This document shows positions 1 to 6,801 of a DNA stretch of 14,220 bases, piece after piece. Source of the stretch: Bacteroides ovatus (GTDB lineage Bacteria > Bacteroidota > Bacteroidia > Bacteroidales > Bacteroidaceae); NCBI GenBank assembly GCA_030844565.1, contig JAUUNK010000124.1:1-14220 (forward strand), read 5' to 3'. A model generated the notes under the pieces. That model saw nothing but the letters and a program-made list of their open reading frames with translations. It ran no database searches and was not told the origin of the DNA. Each line of letters starts with the position of its first letter. Positions within the stretch are counted from its first letter, which is position 1. Position numbers and translations under genes: made by a program.

Positions 1-278
1 GAGGGGCGCAAACGTCCTACGAGCGGGCGGATGATGCTGTTACACATCTGGTCGGCAAAGGTGATGGTAAGAGCGATGGCGATGACGCAAAACAACACCG
101 TTTTCCAGTGGAAGTTCTTTAGCAATACATACAAGATAGTGGCATACATCGGTATCCATATCGTTTTGCCTGTGAATAAGCTCATGAAGTAGTCCCAAAA
201 ACAGGCGTGTATTCCGTTGAAGTACAGAAAGACATCTTTGTCTATGTTTGCAAGGCTTTGGATAATTTCGTTTGTCAT
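1..278 (-). CDS. lpxF: PAP2-family membrane phosphatase, LpxF-like (5' part only)
   Basis: The ATG is at 278, reading leftwards, and the frame stays open for 92 codons to the window edge, so the C-terminal part is missing. Residues about 40-54 and 60-75 are hydrophobic membrane segments. Residues 84-92 (RPLVGRLRP) fit the first PAP2 phosphatase signature K-x6-RP, with Arg in place of the usual Lys. The later PSGH and SRxxxxxHxxxD signatures would lie outside the window. PAP2 enzymes remove phosphate from lipid phosphates at the outer face of the inner membrane. In Bacteroides, LpxF removes the 4'-phosphate of lipid A and gives resistance to cationic antimicrobial peptides. The LpxF call rests on the family, the short N-terminus and recalled synteny. 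Undecaprenyl-diphosphate phosphatase or phosphatidylglycerophosphate phosphatase remain alternatives. It starts 12 bp after the stop of the upstream transferase gene, so co-transcription is likely. Confidence 0.7.
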   Translation of the reverse strand, partial: MTNEIIQSLANIDKDVFLYFNGIHACFWDYFMSLFTGKTIWIPMYATILYVLLKNFHWKTVLFCVIAIALTITFADQMCNSIIRPLVGRLRP

Positions 279-290
279 AAAATGTATGGT

Positions 291-2123
291 TTATCGTTTA
301 GCTAAATCATCGTATAATTTCTGTAAGAAAGCCTTGCCTTTTTCGAGGTTAGCTCCTTTTTGTTCGCCTTCATCTGTTTGCACGGCATTGGATTCACAGT
401 TGAAAACAAGCTGGTTCTCGGGAGTAATCATTCCGAATGCATTCGGTACGGTGAAGTATCCGAAGTGGGGAGAAGCAGGGTTCAGGATGTTCTTGCTGAA
501 AGTGAAGTCATCGTGCGGCAATCCCAACTGAGAAAGCAGGGTGGCAGCAATGTCTATCTGTGATGCGTAGGTATCTATCACTTTCGGTTCTTTTACGGCG
601 CCTCCCATGAAGATAAGGGGAATGGTGTGGTTTTCCACTTTTTGGTTGTCTGCATGGGGAGGATAAGAACCTAAGTGGTCGGGGACCATGACAATCAAAG
701 TATTGTCCCATAGGGGCGTTTCGCGGTAACGTGTCACGAAGTCTCCCACACAACTGTCAGCATAGGCAAAAGAGTTCAGCACTTTGTCGTCCAGGCGATA
801 GAAGGGCACATCGAACGGCTCGTGGCTGCTGGATGTCTGGATGATTTTCAGGAAGGGCTCCTGTGGCTTTTCTTCTTTTATGTCTTTAAGGAAGCGGTTG
901 AACAATACATGGTCGTGTGCCCCCCATTTACCGGTTCGCTCGGTTAAAGGGAAATCTGTTTCAGAGATAATCTTTTCTATCCCGCCCGAGACCAGGTAGG
1001 AGCGCATGTTGGTGAAGTCGGCATCTCCTCCGTAATAGTATTGCAGGTCATATCCGGCATTCTTCAGACTGCGGGAGACGGAAGGAAGGTGTTCAGTCTT
1101 TTTAGGATATTTCATGATGCTGGTGGTGGGCTGTGCAGGATAGCCGCTCAGGATGGATACCAATCCGCGGTCTGTACGGAAACTATTAGAGTAGAAATTG
1201 GTGAACAACACTCCTTCTTTGGCAAACTTATCCATATTGACAGCTACGTTGGGCGCGCCTCCCATGCTTTCCATGATATGTGTGGAGAAGCTCTCGAGTA
1301 TGATAAGGACAATGTTGGGACGCTGGGTATTCAGTAGTTGGGGGATGCTGTCTGTGGCTGGGCGGTCTACCATCTGGGCAAACAAACTGTCCGCCACTTC
1401 GGGAGCCATGAAGCGGTATTGCTTATCAAAGTTGTTTTGATGAGTCATGGAATACATGAAGCTGAAACAGGGATTGATAGCCGCGTGGTTCAGTCGTTGT
1501 TCGGGGCTGAAGTAGACTTTGCTGAGATTCATCGTTGATACACTGAATCCGCCACGGATAGGGATAAAGAGTATTCCCGTCATCACCAACATAACAACCG
1601 ATACTTGTAACCGCCGGTAGGGAATCTTCCAGGGTTTTTTATCCCACAAAAGAACTGTATATATAATAAGGTATAGGAGAGCGGCATAAATCAACATGGC
1701 GAAGATTCCTAAGATAATGAATCCCGTGCTCACACTTGCCATGGCTTCTTTGGGAGAAGAGAAGAAATAGAATATGGGTGTAGCGTCCAGTCGGAATCCC
1801 CAGAAGCCGTATAAAGCCAAATCGATAATGAAGACACTGGACATTATGAGGGAAATAAGAAGGTAGTAACCTTTGGAGATGTTTCGTAGAACAGAAGTGT
1901 TGGTCCATGCGGAGACCACAAGCAGCAGACCCGGGATAGCGGTAAGATAGCCTGCCAGGGAAAGGTCGAGCGGCAGTCCGTGCCACATTACACTGAAATA
2001 ATCGGTCCAGGATATGTTATTGTACAAGCTGTGGTAATATGCCATGAATATGGGTTTCTGGATAACAAACAGGAGTACAAATAGAAAATACGTTTTGACG
2101 AATTGTATGAGTCTCTTCTTCAT
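291..2123 (-). CDS. LTA-synthase/sulfatase-type membrane transferase
   Basis: This is a 610-aa inner-membrane protein of the alkaline phosphatase superfamily. About five hydrophobic segments (roughly residues 11-27, 55-73, 87-107, 132-159, 174-189) precede a large extracytoplasmic catalytic domain. Visible motifs are PNIVLIILESFS with metal ligand E277, a nucleophile motif FRTDRG with T317, SSSHEPF with H434, and VPDHLG with D482 and H483. This set matches LTA synthase-like phosphoglycerol or phosphoethanolamine transferases. The Thr nucleophile lacks a Cys/Ser-x-Pro-x-Arg sulfatase signature, so it is not a true sulfatase. The open frame extends to a TTG at 2156, but that codon lies inside a promoter -7 box, and the ATG at 2123 starts a normal MKKR N-terminus, so I chose the ATG. 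Gram-negative Bacteroides make no lipoteichoic acid, so the acceptor is probably lipid A or another envelope glycan. The LpxF-like neighbour fits that. The substrate is not determinable here. Confidence 0.85.
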   Translation of the reverse strand: MKKRLIQFVKTYFLFVLLFVIQKPIFMAYYHSLYNNISWTDYFSVMWHGLPLDLSLAGYLTAIPGLLLVVSAWTNTSVLRNISKGYYLLISLIMSSVFIIDLALYGFWGFRLDATPIFYFFSSPKEAMASVSTGFIILGIFAMLIYAALLYLIIYTVLLWDKKPWKIPYRRLQVSVVMLVMTGILFIPIRGGFSVSTMNLSKVYFSPEQRLNHAAINPCFSFMYSMTHQNNFDKQYRFMAPEVADSLFAQMVDRPATDSIPQLLNTQRPNIVLIILESFSTHIMESMGGAPNVAVNMDKFAKEGVLFTNFYSNSFRTDRGLVSILSGYPAQPTTSIMKYPKKTEHLPSVSRSLKNAGYDLQYYYGGDADFTNMRSYLVSGGIEKIISETDFPLTERTGKWGAHDHVLFNRFLKDIKEEKPQEPFLKIIQTSSSHEPFDVPFYRLDDKVLNSFAYADSCVGDFVTRYRETPLWDNTLIVMVPDHLGSYPPHADNQKVENHTIPLIFMGGAVKEPKVIDTYASQIDIAATLLSQLGLPHDDFTFSKNILNPASPHFGYFTVPNAFGMITPENQLVFNCESNAVQTDEGEQKGANLEKGKAFLQKLYDDLAKR

Positions 2124-2150
2124 CTCTAGATACTTAAAAAGATTGAACGG

Positions 2151-2182
2151 TTGCAAAGGTACAATTCTTTTCTTTATATTTG
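2151..2182 (+). promoter_or_regulatory. Bacteroides-type promoter for cysK
   Basis: TTG at 2151-2153 and TATATTTG at 2175-2182 are separated by 21 bp, matching the Bacteroidetes sigma factor consensus (TTTG, N19-21, TAnnTTTG). The predicted transcription start is near 2189, giving a leader of roughly 45 nt before the ATG at 2236. The -33 half overlaps the -7 box of the divergent operon, so the two promoters may compete. Confidence 0.6.
2154..2161 (-). promoter_or_regulatory. Bacteroides -7 box for the LTA-synthase-like/lpxF operon
   Basis: Read on the minus strand, this is TACCTTTG, an exact TAnnTTTG box lying 30 bp before the chosen ATG at 2123. No good TTTG is seen 19-21 bp further upstream, so the -33 element is weak. 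The identical octamer occurs before recQ (5951-5958). Confidence 0.5.
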
Positions 2183-2235
2183 CGCCACGGGAGTAATTTT
2201 ATGCCGAGATAATATACTAAAAAGAGAAAGCTATT

Positions 2236-3186
2236 ATGATAAAAGTAGCCAGAAAGTTAACAGAACTCATAGGGCATACACCTATGTTAGAGTTGGCGGG
2301 TTATAGTCGGAAATATGGTTTGGAACAAAATATAGTAGCCAAATTGGAAGCCTTCAATCCCGGAGGAAGTGTGAAAGACCGGGTGGCACTTTCGATGATT
2401 GAAGATGCCGAAGCAAAGGGTACGTTGAAGCCGGGAGCTACTATTATTGAACCTACGAGTGGCAATACCGGCGTGGGATTGGCAATGGTGGCTACCATCA
2501 AAGGATACCGTCTCATCCTGACCATGCCCGAAACGATGAGCCTGGAACGGAGAAACCTATTGAAGGCTCTGGGAGCACAAATCGTGTTGACAGACGGAAT
2601 GAAGGGAATGTCCGGTTCGATAGAAAAAGCAGAAGAACTGCGGGATTCTATTCCCGGTTCGGTGATATTACAGCAATTTGAAAATCCTTCCAATGCGGCA
2701 GTGCACGAGCAGACTACCGGAGAAGAACTCTGGGAAGATACCGAGGGAAAGATAGATGTATTTGTTGCCGGAGTAGGTACGGGCGGAACAGTTTGCGGGG
2801 TGGCGCGAGCATTGAAACGGCATAATCCTGATATATATATTGTAGCGGTAGAACCAGCGGCTTCTCCTGTATTGCAAGGTGGCGGGGCTGCGCCTCATCG
2901 CATTCAGGGCATCGGGGCAAATTTTGTTCCGGCTCTTTACGATAAATCCGTGGTGGACGAAGTGATAGGTGTGCCCGATGATGAAGCCATTCGTGCCGGG
3001 AGGGAATTGGCATCTTGCGAAGGACTTCTTGCCGGAATATCTTCGGGGGCGGCAGTATATGCGGCAAGACAGTTGGCATGCCGACCTGAATTTAGAGGGA
3101 AAATGATTGTTGCTCTGCTCCCTGACACAGGCGAACGTTATCTTTCTACCGAACTTTTTGCATTTGATGCATATCCGTTGGATTGA
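2236..3186 (+). CDS. cysK: Cysteine synthase A (O-acetylserine sulfhydrylase)
   Basis: This PLP enzyme of 316 aa makes L-cysteine and acetate from O-acetyl-L-serine and sulfide in the cytoplasm, the last step of cysteine synthesis. NPGGSVKDR at 41-49 contains the PLP-binding Lys47. PTSGNTG at 73-79 binds the substrate carboxylate. GVGTGGT at 179-185 is the PLP phosphate loop. HRIQGIG at 221-227 and GISSGAA at 267-273 are typical of the family. Length and motif order are those of full-length CysK. There is no C-terminal CBS domain, so cystathionine beta-synthase is excluded. CysM or a relaxed-specificity paralogue is possible but less likely. No serine acetyltransferase gene lies nearby. It has its own promoter, divergent from the envelope operon, and the next gene follows after 42 bp. 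Confidence 0.95.
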   Translation: MIKVARKLTELIGHTPMLELAGYSRKYGLEQNIVAKLEAFNPGGSVKDRVALSMIEDAEAKGTLKPGATIIEPTSGNTGVGLAMVATIKGYRLILTMPETMSLERRNLLKALGAQIVLTDGMKGMSGSIEKAEELRDSIPGSVILQQFENPSNAAVHEQTTGEELWEDTEGKIDVFVAGVGTGGTVCGVARALKRHNPDIYIVAVEPAASPVLQGGGAAPHRIQGIGANFVPALYDKSVVDEVIGVPDDEAIRAGRELASCEGLLAGISSGAAVYAARQLACRPEFRGKMIVALLPDTGERYLSTELFAFDAYPLD

Positions 3187-3228
3187 GAATGTCAGGACAT
3201 TTGTTTTAAAAACTAGTAAACCTTATAC

Positions 3229-4047
3229 ATGATGATGAAATTATTTTTTGTTCTTTTGCTTTTTCCATTGACTGTATCGGCGCAGACGTATACAGAGCTG
3301 GCTGAAAAGGCGGTGCAAGCAGTGGAAAAAGATAGCCTTTCCCAAGCAGAATCTTTATTGATACAAGCGTTGAAGCTGGAACCCAAGAACCCTAAAAATG
3401 CATTGCTTTTTTCTAATCTGGGGCTGGTTCAACGCCGGATGGGAAAGTATGAGAAAGCGCTCGAATCTTATTCGTTTGCTTTGAATATGGCGCCTTTGGC
3501 AGTACCTATTTTGTTGGACCGCGCCGCCATTTATATGGAAATGGGAATGACTGACCGTGCCTATCCCGACTATTGTCTTGTGCTGGATGAAGATAAAAAC
3601 AATAAAGAAGCATTGCTAATGCGTGCCTATATTTATACACTTCGTAGAGATTACAATGCGGCACGTATGGATTACAACCGCCTTTTGGAACTGGAGCCCA
3701 ATAATTATAATGGACGTCTTGGATTAGCGACCTTGTTGCAACGAGAAGGCAAGTTCCGCGATGCACTCGATACTCTGAATAAGCTGATTGTAGAAAGTCC
3801 CGATGATGCCACTTTATACGTGGCACGGGCAGATATAGAACGCGATATGAAACATGAAGATTTGGCGTTGGTAGATTTGGAGGAAGCCATTCGGTTGAAC
3901 CCTTCTCTGGCAGATGCTTATGTATTGCGTGGCAGTATTTACCTGAGCCAGAAGAAAAAAGGTTTTGCAAAGGCAGACTTTGAAAAGGCCATCTCTTTAG
4001 GGGTTTCACAGTCCGATTTGCACGACCAGCTTCAACAATGCAAGTAA
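3229..4047 (+). CDS. Exported tetratricopeptide-repeat protein
   Basis: This 272-aa protein has an N-terminal signal peptide: three Met, Lys, a hydrophobic core, then VSA-Q with likely signal peptidase I cleavage after Ala18. A mature N-terminal Gln is common in exported Bacteroides proteins. The rest is helical TPR repeats, about six or seven of roughly 34 residues. Examples start near residues 60 (SNLGLVQRRMGKYEKALESY), 128 (LMRAYIYTLRRDYNAARMDY), 163 (LGLATLLQREGKFRDALDTL) and 230 (YVLRGSIYLSQKKKGFAKAD). There is no catalytic domain, so it is probably a periplasmic scaffold or adaptor with unknown partners. The triple ATG at 3229-3237 makes the exact start uncertain by two codons. Only 42 bp separate it from cysK with no terminator, so it may be read through from cysK; only a weak -7-like box (GACATTTG, 3196-3203) is seen between them. 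Confidence 0.85.
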   Translation: MMMKLFFVLLLFPLTVSAQTYTELAEKAVQAVEKDSLSQAESLLIQALKLEPKNPKNALLFSNLGLVQRRMGKYEKALESYSFALNMAPLAVPILLDRAAIYMEMGMTDRAYPDYCLVLDEDKNNKEALLMRAYIYTLRRDYNAARMDYNRLLELEPNNYNGRLGLATLLQREGKFRDALDTLNKLIVESPDDATLYVARADIERDMKHEDLALVDLEEAIRLNPSLADAYVLRGSIYLSQKKKGFAKADFEKAISLGVSQSDLHDQLQQCK

Positions 4048-4083
4048 ATAGGGGTAATATCTAGCATGTGGGTTAATTATATG

Positions 4084-4107
4084 TAAAGCGGGCATTTGCC
4101 CGCTTTA
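4084..4107. terminator. Bidirectional terminator between the TPR gene and recQ
   Basis: A perfect 10-bp stem (TAAAGCGGGC, 4084-4093, with GCCCGCTTTA, 4098-4107) closes a 4-nt ATTT loop. It lies between two convergent genes that end at 4047 and 4126, so it probably stops transcription from both sides. The following T-rich stretch on the plus strand (4111-4120) is interrupted rather than a clean T run. Confidence 0.75.
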
Positions 4108-4125
4108 ACATTTCCCTTTTCTCTG

Positions 4126-5928
4126 TCAGACAAACTGACGGATGAGTTTTACAAAGTCTTTTCCATATTTTCTCTTTTTATGTTCTCCAATGCCATTGAT
4201 GTTGCCAAATTCTTCTACTGTGGTGGGTCTTGCTATGGTTAATTGCTGCAATACCTTGTCCGATAGAATAATATATGCCGGGATGGCTTCCTGCGCCGCT
4301 AGCCGTTTGCGGAGGTTTTTCAAAGCTTCGAGCAAGTCGGTTTCCGGTGGAGCGAAGAGAGGGGTTTCGGTTGCGGTTTTTTTAGTTGTGGCAGTACGTT
4401 GCTTTTTCCGTGGAGTTTTGTCTTGGTCTATCACTGCCAGTGTGGCGGAAGCTCTGCCGAAAAGAACTTCTATTCCGCTTTTCGTAATTTTCAGATGATT
4501 CTTTTCGTTATAGGCAATTTCTATATAACCCAAGTGAAGCATTTGCAGGAGATAGTCCTGCCAATCGTGAGGCGGGATTTCTCTTCCTGCACCAAAAGTT
4601 CTGAGTTCCTGGTATCCTTTTTCTTTGACTTCTGCTGAGAAGGTGCCGCGAAGAATATCTATCAGCATTCCTGTACCTATTTGCTGGTCGGTACGGGCAA
4701 TGGCACTCAAAGCTTTTTGTACTACAATAGTCCCGTCAAACCGTGCAGGCGGATTGCGGCATACGTCGCAATTGCCGCAATCTTCGGTTGTGGTTTCTCC
4801 AAAGTAACTGAGCAATATGCGGCGTCGGCAAGTGTTGGCTTCCGCATATTGTTGCATGCGTTGTAGCTTTTCCAGGTTTATATCTTGCTGATTACTTTCG
4901 TAAGCAAATTTGCTAAGCAATATCAAGTCGCTGATGGAATAAAATAAGAGAGTGTCACTGGGTAATCCGTCTCGTCCGGCACGCCCTATCTCTTGATAAA
5001 AACTCTCGATACTTTTAGGTAAATTATAGTGAATAATCCATCGTACATTTGATTTGTTTATTCCCATGCCAAAGGCAATAGTAGCACACACTACTTGTAT
5101 GCGGTCATTAATGAAGTCGTCCTGAGTCCGGTCGCGTTGCTGGGCAGACAATCCCGCATGATATGCTTCGCAACGAATGCCGTATTTTTTTAGTGTGGCT
5201 GCCACCGCTTCAGTTTTGTTTCGGCTCATGCAGTAGATGATACCGCTTTCTCCCGCATGAGAATCGAGGAACTCTAGGATAGTGCGATTTTTCTCTTTCT
5301 GTTGATACCCCCGTTTAACGCTTAGCCGCAGGTTAGGGCGGTCAAAAGATGAAATAAAAGTGCGTGGATTGATGAGTTGCAATTGATGCAGGATATCTTC
5401 ACGGGTTATCTTATCTGCTGTTGCAGTGAGTGCTACGATGGGTATTTTGGGGAAGAACCGGTGTAAAGCTCCCAGTTGGGTATACTCCGGGCGGAAATCG
5501 TGCCCCCATTGGGAGATGCAATGTGCTTCGTCGATGGCGAACAACGAAATCTGGATGCCTCGCAACAGATAGTCTATTTCGCCGAGCAGTCTTTCGGGCG
5601 AGATATAGAGAAGTTTTAGTTTCCCTTCTATGCAAGCCCGTCTCACTGCAGCGTTTTCCGTTTCGTCATTACTGCTGTTGAGGGCTGCTGCAGGAACTCC
5701 GTTTGCTTGCAAAGCTTCCACCTGGTCTTTCATCAGGGAGATGAGAGGCGACACTACGATTGCTGTTCCAGGGAGCATCAGGGCAGGGAGTTGATAGCAA
5801 ATAGATTTTCCCCCTCCCGTAGGCGTCAATACCAAGGCATCTTTCTTTTCCAGAATATGGCGGATGATTTCTTCCTGCAAAGGACGGAAAGTATCATAGC
5901 CGAAATGTTTTTTGAGAACTTGTATCAT
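4126..5928 (-). CDS. recQ: ATP-dependent DNA helicase RecQ
   Basis: This 600-aa superfamily 2 3'-5' DNA helicase acts in recombination and replication-fork repair. Visible motifs in order are the Q-motif region FGYDTFRPLQ (9-18), Walker A TGGGKS (37-42), DEAH at 133-136 followed by the RecQ aromatic-rich loop HCISQWGHDFRPEY (136-149), TATAD (168-172) and motif VI QEIGRAGRDG (312-321). The zinc cluster has Cys367, Cys384, Cys387 and Cys390. A winged-helix RQC domain spans about 400-490, a Lys/Thr-rich linker about 502-522, and a C-terminal HRDC domain about 529-600. All domains of bacterial RecQ are present at usual length. Bacteroides genomes often carry several recQ paralogues, so it need not be the only one. 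An exact -7 box sits 22 bp upstream of the start. It converges on the TPR gene across a shared terminator. Confidence 0.96.
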   Translation of the reverse strand: MIQVLKKHFGYDTFRPLQEEIIRHILEKKDALVLTPTGGGKSICYQLPALMLPGTAIVVSPLISLMKDQVEALQANGVPAAALNSSNDETENAAVRRACIEGKLKLLYISPERLLGEIDYLLRGIQISLFAIDEAHCISQWGHDFRPEYTQLGALHRFFPKIPIVALTATADKITREDILHQLQLINPRTFISSFDRPNLRLSVKRGYQQKEKNRTILEFLDSHAGESGIIYCMSRNKTEAVAATLKKYGIRCEAYHAGLSAQQRDRTQDDFINDRIQVVCATIAFGMGINKSNVRWIIHYNLPKSIESFYQEIGRAGRDGLPSDTLLFYSISDLILLSKFAYESNQQDINLEKLQRMQQYAEANTCRRRILLSYFGETTTEDCGNCDVCRNPPARFDGTIVVQKALSAIARTDQQIGTGMLIDILRGTFSAEVKEKGYQELRTFGAGREIPPHDWQDYLLQMLHLGYIEIAYNEKNHLKITKSGIEVLFGRASATLAVIDQDKTPRKKQRTATTKKTATETPLFAPPETDLLEALKNLRKRLAAQEAIPAYIILSDKVLQQLTIARPTTVEEFGNINGIGEHKKRKYGKDFVKLIRQFV

Positions 5929-5950
5929 ATTGTTAGTTGGATGTGGGCGA

Positions 5951-5958
5951 CAAAGGTA
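5951..5958 (-). promoter_or_regulatory. recQ: -7 box for recQ
   Basis: On the minus strand this reads TACCTTTG, an exact match to TAnnTTTG and identical to the box before the LTA-synthase-like operon. The predicted leader is only about 15 nt. No good -33 TTTG lies at 19-21 bp. Confidence 0.5.
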
Positions 5959-6151
5959 CGTTTTATTCCATGAATTTCCTTCGACAAGGTGTCAGAACTC
6001 ATCCTAACTCACTTATTTTAAGAAAGTGCTATCAAAGAAGAACTGGCTGCAAAAACCTTATTTTAAAGGTTAAACTTTCCTATTAATGTGCCTAAAAAAT
6101 AGTTTTTAAAGCATTTTGATTGTTTTGGAAGAAAAAATATGCACAAAAAAG

Positions 6152-6182
6152 TTGTGTATATGGAAAAAATATAAGAAATTTG
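6152..6182 (+). promoter_or_regulatory. Candidate promoter for the AraC-type regulator
   Basis: TTG at 6152-6154 is followed, after exactly 20 bp, by GAAATTTG at 6175-6182 (7 of 8 to the TAnnTTTG form, with the T missing). The predicted start near 6188 leaves a leader of about 45 nt before the ATG at 6234. Confidence 0.4.
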
Positions 6183-6233
6183 TAACTGTTATTTTATAAT
6201 AAACAAATTAATCAACCCTAACCAGTTAATTCA

Positions 6234-6701
6234 ATGAGCGATTTAGAAAACAAAAATTCGGAAGAAACTCCGAAAAAACGCCCTTACAACCTGAGGGAAA
6301 AGAAAGAGAAGAAAGCTGCATACCGGTCTCTCATCCGTCCGGAATTAGCAGATGAGTTGTACGATAAGATTCTGAATATTATCGTGGTTCAGAAGAAGTA
6401 CAGAGATCCTGATTACTCTGCTAAAGATTTAGCGAAAGAACTTAAAACAAATACACGGTATCTTTCTGCTGTGGTAAATTCTCGTTTTGGCATGAATTAT
6501 TCTTGCCTGTTGAATGAGTACAGAGTGAAAGACGCCTTGCATTTGTTGACAGATAAAAGATATGCTGATAAGAATGTAGAAGAGATCAGCGCTATGGTTG
6601 GTTTTGCCAACCGTCAGTCATTTTATGCTGCTTTTTATAAGAACGTAGGAGAAACTCCTAACGGCTATCGTAAAAAACATCTGGAAGCGAAGAAAAAGTA
6701 A
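6234..6701 (+). CDS. Stand-alone AraC-type DNA-binding protein
   Basis: This is a 155-aa protein. Residues 1-30 are highly charged and Lys/Glu rich. Residues 40-150 form an AraC/XylS-type double helix-turn-helix. The first HTH is about 61-85 (YSAKDLAKELKTNTRYLSAV, then VNSRFG), followed by a connecting helix NEYRVKDALHLL (94-105). The second HTH is about 115-136 and ends in the family signature GFANRQSFYAAFYKNVGETPNGYR (123-146). This resembles the C-terminal domain of Bacteroides hybrid two-component regulators, but there is no sensor, receiver or sugar-binding domain. It therefore probably acts as a transcription factor without its own ligand domain. Its targets are unknown. The DPP III gene follows 100 bp later on the same strand with no terminator between them. 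The charged basic tails may add non-specific DNA contact. Confidence 0.85.
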   Translation: MSDLENKNSEETPKKRPYNLREKKEKKAAYRSLIRPELADELYDKILNIIVVQKKYRDPDYSAKDLAKELKTNTRYLSAVVNSRFGMNYSCLLNEYRVKDALHLLTDKRYADKNVEEISAMVGFANRQSFYAAFYKNVGETPNGYRKKHLEAKKK

Positions 6702-6801
6702 TTGAGTATTCGGATCTTATGTAATAGAAGGGATTATCATCGGGCTATGAGTTCGGAGATAATTCCTTTTCTTCTTTTGAAAACACCAAAACTTCTAGTA
6801 T

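Larger units (their letters stand above)
5929..6233. other. 305-bp A+T-rich divergent intergenic region
   Basis: It lies between divergent recQ and the AraC-type gene. It holds the recQ -7 box, a candidate promoter for the regulator (6152-6182), and a small inverted repeat AACCTT/AAGGTT (6054-6059 and 6066-6071). The stretch 6085-6215 is very A+T rich with many A tracts, which could favour DNA bending. I see no open frame or RNA gene. Confidence 0.6.

Noticed and set aside
217..563. Plus-strand open frames over the transferase and phosphatase genes
   Set aside because: They are antisense shadows of well-supported minus-strand genes, with no start signal or recognisable domain.
291..2123. True sulfatase
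   Set aside because: No Cys/Ser-x-Pro-x-Arg maturation motif is present; the nucleophile region has Thr in FRTDRG, and multiple membrane segments fit LTA-synthase-type enzymes.
2124..2156. TTG start giving a 621-aa LTA-synthase-like protein
   Set aside because: The TTG lies in the TACCTTTG promoter box; ATG 2123 gives a normal membrane-protein N-terminus.
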